Shown one piece after another: positions 1 through 8,696 of a stretch of 32,983 nucleotides of DNA. The notes below the pieces were generated by a model. That model made no database searches and was not told where the DNA came from. It worked only from the letters and a program-made list of their open reading frames with translations. The first letter of the stretch is position 1. The number at the start of each line of letters is the position of its first letter. The translations under genes and the position numbers were made by a program. This DNA is from Paenarthrobacter sp. Z7-10. GTDB taxonomy: Bacteria > Actinomycetota > Actinomycetes > Actinomycetales > Micrococcaceae. The DNA is taken from the NCBI RefSeq assembly GCF_026932795.1, contig NZ_JADPVH010000048.1:1-32983 (forward strand). Direction: 5' to 3'.

Positions 1-97
1 CCGGACGTGACCTGACCGGGAAACCCGACCCTTGCGTAAAAGACGAACCCTTCCCCAAAAACGATGAACTACTTACTGCTGCTGATTCCATGGGTGC

Positions 98-127
98 TGC
101 AACTCCCGATTAGTCGGGGGTGTTGCA
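98..127. repeat. Imperfect hairpin in gene-free left edge
   Basis: TGCAACTCCCGA (98-109) can pair with TCGGGG plus GTTGCA (114-127), leaving a TTAG loop, one G.T wobble and a two-base bulge. No U-run follows, so a rho-independent terminator is not well supported. The GTGTTGCAACG context resembles IS ends I have seen in actinobacteria, but no transposase is visible, so IS origin is only a guess. The rest of 1-184 holds no convincing gene. Confidence 0.35.
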
Positions 128-184
128 ACGTTCGCTAGAACTCGCCCACCCTTCGATTCGGCTAAGCGGGCCACAACGGGAAGC

Positions 185-748
185 CTAAGCGGACGATGAA
201 TCGAGGGAGGCCTGGCTTGCGACGTCACGTGCGCAGTCATCAGTTGAGCGATAGGTTGTGTCGACCTCTACGTCATAGTCAGCTCCGGCGTGCACGCTCA
301 AGGCTTGCTGCCGCGCCATTCCTTCCACGCGGTCCAGGCGTTGTGCCTCGCGGGATGCGGCGACGTCCGGGTCGCAGTGCACCCCCACCCAGAGCAGGTC
401 CGCTTCGCCGAACGTTGACCGCAGACGCTCCTGACCAGCACGACCGGAGAGAAGGACCTCATCGAGGATCAGGTTGGCCCCTGCCTGAGCCATAGCACCG
501 AGTCCGGTATACCAGCTGCGCTCCAAAGCCCGATGCTCAGTGCTGAAGGCGATCGTGCCACCGGGCTCAAAAGTAATTCCAGCGCGCGGGCTGTCACCCC
601 TACCAGGGAGGGCATCGATGAACGCGTCGACGCCGAACGTCAACCAGATGCCCGGGAGGATTTCCTGCAGCGCTCTGGCAATAGAGGATTTGCCGGAGCT
701 CGACCCGCCGTTCAGCACGATCACTTGGACAATCCAACCGGTAGACAC
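185..748 (-). CDS. Chloramphenicol phosphotransferase-like kinase (CPT family)
   Basis: The 187-residue protein opens with a Walker A loop (GGSSSGKSS, about residues 14-22) directly after a short beta strand, followed by FGVDAFIDALP, where the Asp sits at the position of the catalytic Asp of the CPT family. Length fits the roughly 180-residue family norm. Members transfer the ATP gamma-phosphate to a small-molecule hydroxyl. The founding enzyme, from a chloramphenicol producer, modifies chloramphenicol, but most family members have unknown substrates, so resistance should not be assumed. The start is GTG at 748 with AGG about 8 bases upstream; a second GTG at 724 (VIVLNGG) would also leave the P-loop intact. 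It stands alone on the minus strand. The C-terminal 15 residues are polar and probably disordered. Confidence 0.85.
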   Translation of the reverse strand: MSTGWIVQVIVLNGGSSSGKSSIARALQEILPGIWLTFGVDAFIDALPGRGDSPRAGITFEPGGTIAFSTEHRALERSWYTGLGAMAQAGANLILDEVLLSGRAGQERLRSTFGEADLLWVGVHCDPDVAASREAQRLDRVEGMARQQALSVHAGADYDVEVDTTYRSTDDCARDVASQASLDSSSA

Positions 749-781
749 CCCAAGAGCCTAGCCAAGAATCAAGGAGTAAGC

Positions 782-988
782 ATGCCCGTAAGCTGGACGG
801 CAACCGGAACACCTCGCCGTCCTGGGAGTCATCGCTTTTCGGAGCTACTTGTCGGTCGCGACGCCCGAGGACTGAAAGGTCTAACGTGGTTGTTTGGGAT
901 GGACCCTAACGACCAGCCCGTAGCTGACATCGAGTTCCGGATGCATGCGGAAATGCTCACTGATCGCAGCTCCACCGGACTCTTATAG
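782..988 (+). CDS. Possible small protein with strong RBS, unknown function
   Basis: This is a 68-residue reading frame starting with ATG at 782, preceded by a near-perfect Shine-Dalgarno AAGGAG with five-base spacing. The stop is TAG at 986-988. It has a basic N-terminus and a Trp/Phe-containing middle (GLTWLFGMDPND), with no signal peptide or recognised motif. It lies divergently beside the CPT-like gene. The RBS is the main support; codon use is not strongly biased to G/C at third positions, so it could be a chance frame or a relic. Nothing else convincing was seen in 749-1106. Confidence 0.35.
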   Translation: MPVSWTATGTPRRPGSHRFSELLVGRDARGLKGLTWLFGMDPNDQPVADIEFRMHAEMLTDRSSTGLL

Positions 989-1106
989 CCTGGGTGCAAT
1001 GTTCGAAATCCGGCAGTCCGAAGTTTCCTGCACGACCGCTACATCCCCGAAAGCTGCAGGCGGGCGTTCTTTTGACCGGACAGCCCGCGGTGCGGCTGCG
1101 CCATCG

Positions 1107-1922
1107 CTAGCCGGGCGTCCCGTCGCGCTCCCTTCTTTCGGCCAGGAGCTGGAGTTGCCGTGCGTGCACCCCGCCCACCCACTCCCAGCCGGACATGGCC
1201 GATGGGCCGACCCGTGGGTCGTCGGGAACCTGCGCGTCACGCAAGGCGTGCACGTACGCCCGATCCCGGTCAATCCGTGCGCGAACCTGATCGGCTCCGA
1301 CTATGGACCCGTGGCCGGGGACCAGGACATCGACTCCGCCCGCCACGCCCTCAAGCAGGCGCAGCGCGGCAAGGTAGTCCTCGACCGGATCAGCAGAGCC
1401 GTTCAAGTCGAGCATCGGAATCAAGACATCAGAAAGCATGTCGCCGGCGACGAGAACCCCGCGTTCCTCAATCAACAGCGCGGCATGGCCAGGGGAATGC
1501 GCCTGATGCTCGAGAATCCGGACACGAGGGCCATCCCAAGGAATCTGCGCCATCTCGGCTGGCAGGCCGGTAATGAGACCGAGCAGGTCCAGTGGTACCT
1601 GCTCGGGAATGCCGAACCTGCGTGAATCGATCCCCTCCGATAGTCGATCTCGGACAGTAGCCGCACAGCGCGCGGTGCCGTAACGGGGCGCCGAGCCGAG
1701 CTCCGCGTGCCAGAGCAGATGATCCCAATGAGGATGTGTCGAGAAGCCTGCCACAACGGTTTGGCCCGAATCGGACAGGTCGTTCGCGAGGCAGGCCAGT
1801 TCGTCACCGTGCACCCCGGGGTCGATGAGCAACACGCCAGCCCGGCCTTGCACGACAACGGTGTTGCTTTTGCAGAACTCGCTCTCGTGGGTGAGCACAC
1901 CCTCAGCAATCTGCCTCAGCAC
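1107..1922 (-). CDS. MBL-fold metallo-hydrolase
   Basis: The metallo-beta-lactamase fold is shown by the HxHxDH motif in THPHWDHLLW, a downstream metal-ligand region in AHSPGHAAL, the Asp in LVAGDMLSD, and a late PGHGS motif. These give a two-metal hydrolase site, most like the glyoxalase II/hydroxyacyl hydrolase branch. The substrate cannot be told from sequence. The GTG at 1922 is preferred because GGAAGGAG lies just upstream, giving about 271 residues; a TTG at 1949 would add nine residues. There is no signal peptide, so it is probably cytoplasmic. It is separated from the next minus-strand gene by about 380 bases, so co-transcription is uncertain. Confidence 0.88.
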   Translation of the reverse strand: MLRQIAEGVLTHESEFCKSNTVVVQGRAGVLLIDPGVHGDELACLANDLSDSGQTVVAGFSTHPHWDHLLWHAELGSAPRYGTARCAATVRDRLSEGIDSRRFGIPEQVPLDLLGLITGLPAEMAQIPWDGPRVRILEHQAHSPGHAALLIEERGVLVAGDMLSDVLIPMLDLNGSADPVEDYLAALRLLEGVAGGVDVLVPGHGSIVGADQVRARIDRDRAYVHALRDAQVPDDPRVGPSAMSGWEWVGGVHARQLQLLAERRERDGTPG

Positions 1923-2303
1923 GGGGCTCCTTCCGCTTGTGGGTTCCAACCGCTTGTCGAGAATCTAGTACTCGCCGTAGTTGGTGGCAAGCGGAGGTCG
2001 TGTCCGATGCCTCGACTCAATCGAGCCCATCCGTCGTAGCATCGGGAGATGCCACGGGGACACCCCGCGCGGCGAGCTTGCGAAGCAAAGCTGTCGAGGC
2101 GTCCAAGCTTCGCGAACTGATCGCAGACCCGGGACCACTTCACCACCTGGTCACCTTTGTTGCTCCACCCACGCAATCACGTTCTGGTCGTCGATGACCA
2201 CCCCGGAGCGTCCGACGACTTTGCTCCCCACGTCTCTGCGCAATTCCCAAGCCGCCCTTTGCCCGTCGTCGGGGCGGCCATCAGTTTCAGTTCGCTGTTG
2301 GCG
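1923..2303. other. Intergenic region with a short orphan reading frame
   Basis: No complete gene was found. On the minus strand, in frame immediately after the stop of the DJ-1/PfpI gene, an open stretch of about 50 codons runs to a TGA at 2151-2153. Its end reads like protein (KVVGRSGVVIDDQNVIAWVE), but there is no ATG and no RBS. It could be the tail of a decayed gene. The family is not recognised. Confidence 0.3.
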
Positions 2304-3083
2304 TCAGTGCTGGGCGTCGTCGGCGGCGGCCTTCCTGGCGGTCTTTTCGGCGTCCTTCTCCGCACGCACGGCCTCGGCCTCGTGCTGCTCCTCGGCCTTC
2401 TCATGGTGAATGACCTCCGCAAGGAGCTTCTCCATTTCCTTGGCCACCCCGGCGGCGGAGGCGGGGTTCTGGCCGGTCACCAGGCGTTCGTCCACCACGA
2501 CCTTCTCCGCGAAGACGTCCGCGGAGACATGGGTAGCGCCCTGTTCCTCAAGCCGGTCTGCCAAGAAGAACGGGATGACTTTGTCCTTCCCTGCGGCAAC
2601 CTCCTCGTCGTTGGTGAAGGCCGCCACCGTCCGGCCCGCAACGAGGCGGAATCCGTTCTTCAATTCCACGTTCACCAAGCCGGCTGGTCCGTGGCAGACC
2701 GCGCCCACCACGCCACCGGCGTTGTACACGCTGGCCACCAGGTTCTGCAGTCCTTTGCTGTCCGGGAAGTCCCACATGGCGCCGTGGCCACCCACGAGGT
2801 AGAGGGCGTCGTACTGTTCGGGATCGACGACGTCGACGCGGGCCGTGTTGTAGAGGCCGGCGCGCGTGGTTTCATCCTGCGTGAAGGCAACCTGGATGGG
2901 ATCTTCCGAATCCACCTCGTCCTGCGGGGGCTGGCCGCCTTGGATGGACGCGAAGTCGACGAAATGCCCGGAATCCTTAAAGACCTTCCAAGGATGTGCA
3001 GCCTCGGCCACGTTGTAGCCGGTCTTCTCGCCCGTATCGCCGATCTCGGAAACGCTGGTGAGTACCATGAGAATCTTTTTCAT
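2304..3083 (-). CDS. DJ-1/PfpI superfamily (type 1 glutamine amidotransferase-like) protein
   Basis: The 259-residue protein starts MKKILMVLTS, has the LVGGHGAMWDF motif, and has the nucleophile elbow GAVCHGPAGL, where the Cys sits between Val and His as in Hsp31-like DJ-1 proteins. Relatives act as glyoxalase III/deglycase-type or chaperone-like stress proteins; which activity applies here cannot be told. The start is ATG at 3083 with AGGAG six bases upstream. The last 40 or so residues (KAEEQHEAEAVRAEKDAEK) form a charged Glu/Lys/Ala-rich tail, probably a helix or coiled coil, longer than usual for the family. There is no signal peptide. It diverges from the DUF427 gene, with about 100 bases for two promoters. 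Confidence 0.88.
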   Translation of the reverse strand: MKKILMVLTSVSEIGDTGEKTGYNVAEAAHPWKVFKDSGHFVDFASIQGGQPPQDEVDSEDPIQVAFTQDETTRAGLYNTARVDVVDPEQYDALYLVGGHGAMWDFPDSKGLQNLVASVYNAGGVVGAVCHGPAGLVNVELKNGFRLVAGRTVAAFTNDEEVAAGKDKVIPFFLADRLEEQGATHVSADVFAEKVVVDERLVTGQNPASAAGVAKEMEKLLAEVIHHEKAEEQHEAEAVRAEKDAEKTARKAAADDAQH

Positions 3084-3187
3084 ATACTGCTCCTTTTCGT
3101 CCGACTCCCACCCTAAGCGAGTACGGGGCAGCCTGCCTAGCCCAATTCACCCAGTGGCATCCCAGCAAAAGAGGGCAGGATGGGGAC

Positions 3188-3715
3188 ATGACTCCTACTC
3201 ACGGTTTTCCTGGCTTCCTCCGGCGCCCCCAGCCCATCAAGCCCAGGGCCGGTCAAGAATCGGTGTGGGACTACCCGCGGCCGCCAAGGGGTGAGCCGCG
3301 ATCGGAACGGGTCGTTGTGCGGCTTGGCGGGCAGGTTATTGCCGACACCACCGATGCAGTGCGCGTCCTGGAGACGAGTCATCCGCCTGTCTACTACTTG
3401 CCGTTGGACTCGTTCCCTGCCGGTGCGCTCGTCCCGGTCCAGGGCACCAGCTTCTGCGAGTTCAAGGGAGAAGCGCACTACTTCGACGTCGTTGCCGGTG
3501 GAATCGTCCTTCCCCGTGCGGGCTGGACCTACCCGGAACCCACCCGTGGGTTCGAGGCGCTAAGTACGCGTGTGGCCCTCTACCCGGGGCACATGGACTC
3601 CTGCGAGGTCGACGGCGAGCAGGTTACCTTCCAGGATGGCGACTTCTACGGCGGTTGGATCACCAAGCAGATCGTTGGTCCGTTCAAGGGCGGCCCAGGC
3701 ACGGCGGGATGGTAA
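3188..3715 (+). CDS. DUF427 domain-containing protein
   Basis: This 175-residue protein has the hallmark order of DUF427: VVRLGGQVIADTTDAVRVLE, then PPVYYLPLDSF, then CEFKGEAHYFDV, and a late ALYPGHMDSCEVDGE. DUF427 proteins form a small beta-rich fold of unknown biochemical role. It has a basic N-terminal lead of about 40 residues before the domain. The start is ATG at 3188 with AGGATGGGG upstream. It is a single-gene unit on the plus strand, convergent with the disrupted FAD monooxygenase. The region VWDYPRPPR is typical of longer actinobacterial members. Confidence 0.85.
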   Translation: MTPTHGFPGFLRRPQPIKPRAGQESVWDYPRPPRGEPRSERVVVRLGGQVIADTTDAVRVLETSHPPVYYLPLDSFPAGALVPVQGTSFCEFKGEAHYFDVVAGGIVLPRAGWTYPEPTRGFEALSTRVALYPGHMDSCEVDGEQVTFQDGDFYGGWITKQIVGPFKGGPGTAGW

Positions 3716-3731
3716 GCACACCACTCTTGCG

Positions 3732-3751
3732 CGCCATAGTCTCCCATGGCG
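3732..3751. terminator. Weak hairpin between convergent genes
   Basis: CGCCAT (3732-3737) and ATGGCG (3746-3751) form a six-base perfect stem with an eight-base loop in the short gap between the convergent DUF427 and monooxygenase genes. No T-run follows, so its role as a bidirectional terminator is inferred from position only. Confidence 0.3.
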
Positions 3752-3766
3752 GGCCGAACCATTCGC

Positions 3767-4952
3767 TTAGTGGGCCGACCCGGTCTTGGGAAACGGCGGC
3801 AGCTCAACGGCATCGTGAAAGCTCGTGCCCATCACGATGTCTGCAACCTTGGGCAGTCCCATCAGTCGCATCACCGTATTCCTTGCAAAAAGTTGGAACC
3901 TGTTCTTGGGTGCGAACGCCAGCCCCAAACCCACTGCAGCATCTTTGTTTGGACTTCAGCAAGGGCATCAGTCGCTGCTGATAGCGGGAAAACGCCTCGC
4001 GGTGGTCGCCGGCTGTCGCGAGTTCCGTCGCCAGCGTGTAGGCCTCGACCATGGCGAGTGCAGAGCCTTGTCCGGCCAGGAATGACGGGCACGCTGCCGC
4101 ACCTCCGACCAAGGCGACCCGGCCCGTCGTCCACGACGGCATCCGGATCTGGCTTACCGAATCAAAATAGAACTTCTTGGCTTGGGACATGCGGTCGAGA
4201 ATAGCGGGCACCTCCCAGCCCTTGCCGCTGAGCTTTGCCCGCAGCAAGCTCTCCTGTGCCGCGCGATCGGTTGGTGCGTCACCGTCATGTCGAAGGGAGA
4301 CCAGGAACAGGGTGGCGTCTTCGCGAAGGGAAAGTCGGACCGTCTGGAAACCTATGTCGGCGTGCATCATCGCGACGAGCTCGTCGCGTTCCGGGTACCG
4401 GTCTGCTTCGAATGCGGCCACGACCATCCCCAGGTACCTCTCGTATGCCTCATCCGGGCCGAACGCGAGCCTTCTTACCCTGGAGTGAAGGCCGTCTGCT
4501 CCGATCACGAGGTCGAAGTCACCGGTTCTGCCGCTCTCGAACGTCACCCGCACCCGGTCGCCGTCGTCCGTCAGGTCCTGCACCGTGTCGCCCAGAATCA
4601 GTTCGGCGGCGCCGCCGAGAGCTTCGTAGATCACTGCCGAGAGGTCAGAGCGGGCGAGACTTGAATATCGCTGGACCGACTCCATGACGGCCTCGGGTTT
4701 GAAAGATGCCACCCGGCGACCGTCGCGATTAACCGCCCTGGCTTCCGTCATCACGTACCCACGCCGCTGCAGCTGTGGCACGATGCCCATCTTTTCGGCT
4801 ACGTCGAACCCTGCACCCCAAAAGTCAACGAGGTATCCGCCGCTGCGGAGCGCTGGTGCATGTTCCACGATCGTGACCTGGTGGCCCGCCTTGTTCAGCC
4901 AAAACGCCGCCGTCGGGCCGGCGATGCCGGCGCCCACAACCAAGACCTTCAC
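3767..4952 (-). pseudogene. FAD-dependent monooxygenase, C-terminal frameshift
   Basis: The protein starts with a Rossmann FAD fold (VVGAGIAGPTAAFWL) and continues with DLVIGADGLHSRVR, as in PHBH-fold hydroxylases and TetX-like monooxygenases. The GTG start at 4952 has GAGG seven bases upstream. The open frame ends at 3804 in a Cys/Arg/Gln-rich tail unlike the family. From about 3947 a frame shifted by one base reads LGLAFAPKNRFQLFARN and on to FHDAVELPPF, with a stop at 3767-3769. That is the expected family C-terminus, so one extra base (or two missing) near CTTTGTTT has displaced the natural end. In addition, the family GD motif before PSFLAGQGS reads VGGAAACPSF: the FAD-contacting Asp is Gly. 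A sequencing error could explain the first change but not easily both. Confidence 0.8.
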
Positions 4953-5075
4953 GATGAAACCTCGATTCCACGTTACTTAGACCGGCAGCTCGATCCGCTG
5001 GTCTGCTGCGTCACGGGTGGCAGCGTAGTCGGAGGACGCTGACGGAAACACGGAGGTCCCACCAGGTTTTCGGAC

Positions 5076-5516
5076 CTACAGCGGCTGCTGGATTTCGTAA
5101 ACGCCAGCCCACAGTGATGACTCGCATTCACTTGGAACCGGTGCGCCTCCGAAGCCACCACCCATCCCAATTTCTGAATCGAAGTCGAATCTTTCGCCCG
5201 AGGATCCGACGACCGCCGTCCCATCCGCGGACAGAGCTGTGCCGGCACGCCAGCGGAGAAGGACCGGCTTTGACTGGGCGGCATCTCGCATCCCCACGCA
5301 GCCATCGGGCAGTTTGACGAGCACCCCGGAGTGCAGGGCCAGCATGCCGTCGTCGCCATTGCGCCAGTTAGTGACAACGAGGTGCGTGGTGGATGTTGAA
5401 CTGGAATTCGTCGAGGAATTAGCGTCCACGCCTGACGAGCAGGCCGTCAGACCGAATGGCAATATAAGAGTCACAACACCGACAGCCCCTGACACTGCTC
5501 GCGATGGTCGTATCAA
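5076..5516 (-). CDS. Small hypothetical lipoprotein
   Basis: From a TTG at 5516 (AGGGG eight bases upstream) the protein opens with a short basic head, a hydrophobic stretch and the lipobox LTAC, so Cys 26 should be lipid-modified and the rest held on the outer face of the membrane. A Ser/Thr/Asn linker (about residues 27-42) precedes a domain of about 100 residues with HLVVTNWRNGDDG and LPDGCVGMRDA. The open frame extends upstream to 5648, but that part would precede the signal peptide and is not supported. I do not recognise the domain. Base composition is less GC-rich than in neighbouring genes, which suggests separate origin. Confidence 0.65.
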   Translation of the reverse strand: MIRPSRAVSGAVGVVTLILPFGLTACSSGVDANSSTNSSSTSTTHLVVTNWRNGDDGMLALHSGVLVKLPDGCVGMRDAAQSKPVLLRWRAGTALSADGTAVVGSSGERFDFDSEIGMGGGFGGAPVPSECESSLWAGVYEIQQPL

Positions 5517-5767
5517 TTTGGGAGCCCCTGACTGAGAAACTAAGCGAAGAATGAAGTGGCCAAAAATGGACCACGAATCCCGTGCTGGACAGTGAATCTC
5601 CAGTTGCATTTGCAGACGCAGGCGCCACCATCCGGACCAGGCAACCACGTTTCCACCAACTGCACGTCCATTGCCCGTATCGCCTTCAGCCTAGAACAAC
5701 CAGGCACAACTGCTCAAGTGGATTTACTGGAGCCAGAATCCATCCGCAGCGTCGGGGGTGGACGTAT

Positions 5768-5835
5768 CACCTTCCCGGTGAAGGCTAACGGCTGCTCACC
5801 TTCCCGGTGAAGGCTAACGGCTGCTCACCTTCCCG
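5768..5835. repeat. 29-bp tandem duplication over a gene end
   Basis: A 29-base unit starting CACCTTCCCGGTGAAGG occurs at 5768 and again at 5797, with a partial third copy of ten bases at 5826. The third start lies inside the cytochrome b gene, so the array duplicated the stop codon and last codons of that gene. Each full unit carries CCTTC/GAAGG arms that can pair, so two hairpins sit just after the cytochrome b stop and may help termination. The remaining bases of 5517-5767 hold nothing I can support beyond the likely promoter of the lipoprotein gene. Confidence 0.8.
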
Positions 5836-7700
5836 AACGGTTTCGCGACCAGCGCGAGAACGAGTGGGCGGGCGGCGTACCACCCGGCGACCGTGACGGC
5901 GATTGTGGCCGCGAAGAGCCAGAACCCAACCCAGTTCACCACGTCAGTGCCGCCGAACATGTGGTTCAGGTTGCGCAGCGCCCCGGTGGACAACACCAGG
6001 AACACGTGGATGAGAATGAACAGCACGAAAAATAACATCGTCGGGAAGTGAACCGCGCGCGCAATCTCCACCGGATAAATCCGGTTCAGCTTCTTCGCGT
6101 CCTTCGGCCAGAATTCGCTCATGCGCGCACCGGTAATGGCCGCGAGTGGGGCTGCGATGAACACCACGATGAAGTACATAATCTGCTGCAGGCTGTTGTA
6201 GTTCACCCAGCCGTTCTCGATGGGCCAGTCGAGCGTCATGTACTGCAGCAGTGCGGAGAGCGCGTTCGGGAACACCTCCCAGCTGGTCGGCACCATTCGC
6301 GTCCAGCGGCCGGAGGCAAACAAAAGCACCACGTAGATGAGTCCGGTGGCCAACCACAGAATGTCCAGCGACTGGTGCAGCCACAGGTTGATGCTGATCT
6401 TTTTGCCACCGCTCTTCGGTGTCCAGAACGCCGGTGGCTTCTGCTGCGTGCGCACCTGATAGCCGGAGCGAATGATGAGCACCATCAGGAAGATGTTCAT
6501 AAAGTGTGTCCACTGCGCCCACCACGGGAAGCCAGACCCAGCCGCAGCGGGCAGTTGATACTCGCCGGGGTACCTTGCGAGGAACGCCGGCACACCCGGC
6601 AGCGTCGTCACACCGCGCGCGGCGAGCACAAGAATCCCTGCAGCGGCCACAGCGCCAACCGCGAGGAGCGCGACCAGCTTGATCCACTGACCTTGGGTCC
6701 GCGCCCCGTTTAGTCCAGCTTGGGCCTTTGCACGCGCGGGCTTGTCAGCGGCAGCGGCAGCGGTCTTTGGCGCTGCCGGTTTTGGGACCGTTTTGACCGC
6801 AGGCGCAGTCGTGCTTGGTGAGCGCTCCGCTGCGGCCACGGCCTCTGCCCTGCCCGCGACCGGGGCGGGGGGCTGAGCGATGAGTCCATGATCTTCCTGC
6901 GCGGCAGGGTCGACGACGACGGCAGGAGCGGCGGCAGGGTCGACGACGACGGCAGGAGCGGCGGCAGGGTCGACGACGACGGCAGGAGCGGCGGCAGGCG
7001 CCAGTCCTTTGGGCGGCCATGGTTCACCATTGGGGACACGGGGAAGCCCGCGACGAAGCGACGTGGTTGCAGTCGTCCGCCCGGCGGGTGCGGTGGTTGG
7101 CGCAGCCGCGGGCGCCGTGGTTGGCGCAGCCGCGGGCGCGGCCGTCGTCGTAGTCGGTACGGATTGTGCGGGGACAACACCAACCGGGGCGAGCGCGGCG
7201 GCTGCGGTCCGGGAACCGGTTGGGGCCGCCATGGATACTGAAACCTCGCCCGCCGGCGGCCAAGGCTCCCCGCCCGGCACACGCGGCAGGCCACGGCGAA
7301 GCTGCCAGGCAGCCGTGGCGCCTGTGTTCGCATCGGAGTCGGAAGCCGACATCGCCGCAGGAGTAACCGTTTCCCGAGCCGCTGCAGGGACTGGAGCCGA
7401 CGCCGCCGCAGCGGACGTCTCCTGAACAGCGGTGGAAGCCGACATCGCCGCAGGAGACGGTTCCTGAACAGCGGTGGACGCCGACATCGCCGCAGCAGGC
7501 GGTTCCTGAGCAGCAGCGGGGGCAGCAAGCGTAGCGGCCGCTGGTCCGGCAGCGGCCGATTCCACGCCGGGAACAGACGACGACGGGGATGCCGCCTCCT
7601 CCGCTACCAGGCGTTCGGGTCCCTGGCCTGCTGCGGGCCAGGGGTCACCGCCTTCGACACGCGGCAGGCCGCGCCGAATGGATCGGGACAGAGGGGCCAT
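5814..7700 (-). CDS. Cytochrome b561-like membrane protein with long Pro/Ala-rich N-terminus
   Basis: Roughly the last 290 residues form a membrane domain with about six helices. His residues are placed for b-type heme: [26 protein letters not shown] and FILIHVFLV, as in cytochrome b561/formate dehydrogenase gamma-type proteins. The first 335 or so residues are low-complexity Ala/Pro/Val sequence, presumably cytoplasmic, holding three copies of the motif RRGLPRVxxGxPWP (near the start, in the middle, and before the Val/Asp-rich repeats). The start overlaps the etfA stop (TGATG; an upstream GTG at 7703 is also possible), so the two are translationally coupled. This context suggests that the protein takes electrons from ETF to the membrane pool. 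That role is inferred. Confidence 0.82.
   Translation of the reverse strand: MAPLSRSIRRGLPRVEGGDPWPAAGQGPERLVAEEAASPSSSVPGVESAAAGPAAATLAAPAAAQEPPAAAMSASTAVQEPSPAAMSASTAVQETSAAAASAPVPAAARETVTPAAMSASDSDANTGATAAWQLRRGLPRVPGGEPWPPAGEVSVSMAAPTGSRTAAAALAPVGVVPAQSVPTTTTAAPAAAPTTAPAAAPTTAPAGRTTATTSLRRGLPRVPNGEPWPPKGLAPAAAPAVVVDPAAAPAVVVDPAAAPAVVVDPAAQEDHGLIAQPPAPVAGRAEAVAAAERSPSTTAPAVKTVPKPAAPKTAAAAADKPARAKAQAGLNGARTQGQWIKLVALLAVGAVAAAGILVLAARGVTTLPGVPAFLARYPGEYQLPAAAGSGFPWWAQWTHFMNIFLMVLIIRSGYQVRTQQKPPAFWTPKSGGKKISINLWLHQSLDILWLATGLIYVVLLFASGRWTRMVPTSWEVFPNALSALLQYMTLDWPIENGWVNYNSLQQIMYFIVVFIAAPLAAITGARMSEFWPKDAKKLNRIYPVEIARAVHFPTMLFFVLFILIHVFLVLSTGALRNLNHMFGGTDVVNWVGFWLFAATIAVTVAGWYAARPLVLALVAKPFGKVSSR
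6901..6990. repeat. Three exact 30-bp tandem copies in the cytochrome b gene
   Basis: The unit starting GCGGCAGGGTCGACGACGAC is repeated three times with no visible mismatch. On the minus strand it encodes a ten-residue repeat, [10 protein letters not shown], in the disordered N-terminal part. Exact identity points to recent replication slippage or to gene conversion. Confidence 0.95.
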
Positions 7701-8686
7701 CACTGCTTCTTCCGAGCCTCGAGTGCGCTGATCAGCTGGGGCACGACCGTGAAAAGGTCACCGACGACACCAAAATCGGCGATCTCAAAGATCGGCGCGT
7801 CCGCATCCTTGTTAACGGCAACGATCATCTTCGAGGTCTGCATTCCCGCGCGGTGCTGGATCGCACCGGAAATGCCCAGCGCTATGTACAACTGGGATGA
7901 CACCGAAACCCCGGTCTGACCGACCTGGTATGACTGGGGGACGTAGCCTGCATCCACCGCGGCCCGCGAGGCCCCAACGGCAGCGCCGAGTGCATCGGCG
8001 AGCTGGCCAACCAATTCGAACTGCTCCTCCGAGCCGAAGCCGCGGCCACCCGCGACGACCTTCGCGGCACCACGCAGCTCCGGCCGCGTGGAGGCACCGA
8101 CTGCCTCCTCGAAGGAGTCGATCCGAGCGGCCGGTTTCCCGGAGGGCGTCACGGCCAAAGTCTCTGACAACTCAGGCTGAGCCTCGGCACGCGCTTCGAT
8201 GGCGCCCTGGCGAACCGTAATCACCGGCGCGCCGAAGGTGGGCGCCGACGTCACGTTGTAGGCACCGCCGTAGACGGATTGGTGTGCCACCACGCCCTCT
8301 TCATCGCGAGCCACCCCAATCGCATCGGCACAGATCGCCGCACGAGAACGAGCAGCGAAACGGCCGGCAAGGTCCCGCCCGTTCAGGGAGTGCGAGATCA
8401 GGATCGCGTCCGGCTGCACCAGCTCCGCGGCGGCGGCCAGAGCATCAACGCTCGGTACGCCGAGCGCGGAAGGATCCGCGGTCTCCGCGGTAAGTACGCG
8501 CGCGGCACCCAGGACAGCGGCCTCTGCGGCGGCGATGCTCCCAGCGCCGGGTGCAGCAAGAACCAATGCAACCGGCGTGCCGACCGCGGCGGCAGCACCG
8601 ACGAGTCCGGCCGCAGCCTTCTCAAGCCCACCGGTGGCCTGAGTTTCGACGACGACGAGGATTGCGTTAGGAGGAAATTCAGCCAT
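7700..8686 (-). CDS. etfA: Electron transfer flavoprotein, alpha subunit
   Basis: The 328-residue protein has the normal ETF alpha length. Its C-terminal FAD domain is clear: [43 protein letters not shown] and [19 protein letters not shown]. It pairs with ETF beta to hold one FAD and accept electrons from acyl-CoA and other dehydrogenases in the cytoplasm. The start is ATG at 8686 with GGAG upstream, ten bases after the etfB stop. It is followed by overlapping translation into the cytochrome b gene. No ETF-ubiquinone oxidoreductase gene lies in this cluster, so the linked cytochrome is the obvious candidate for re-oxidising the ETF, as an inference from context. Confidence 0.96.
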   Translation of the reverse strand: MAEFPPNAILVVVETQATGGLEKAAAGLVGAAAAVGTPVALVLAAPGAGSIAAAEAAVLGAARVLTAETADPSALGVPSVDALAAAAELVQPDAILISHSLNGRDLAGRFAARSRAAICADAIGVARDEEGVVAHQSVYGGAYNVTSAPTFGAPVITVRQGAIEARAEAQPELSETLAVTPSGKPAARIDSFEEAVGASTRPELRGAAKVVAGGRGFGSEEQFELVGQLADALGAAVGASRAAVDAGYVPQSYQVGQTGVSVSSQLYIALGISGAIQHRAGMQTSKMIVAVNKDADAPIFEIADFGVVGDLFTVVPQLISALEARKKQ

Positions 8687-8696
8687 GTCGTTTCTC

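Noticed and set aside
185-748. CPT-like gene as an antibiotic resistance gene
   Set aside because: The family includes many kinases of unknown substrate; nothing in the neighbourhood supports resistance.
2157-3116. Long plus-strand frame opposite the DJ-1/PfpI gene
   Set aside because: It mirrors a well-supported minus-strand gene; no RBS and no family motifs. Typical GC-rich antisense frame.
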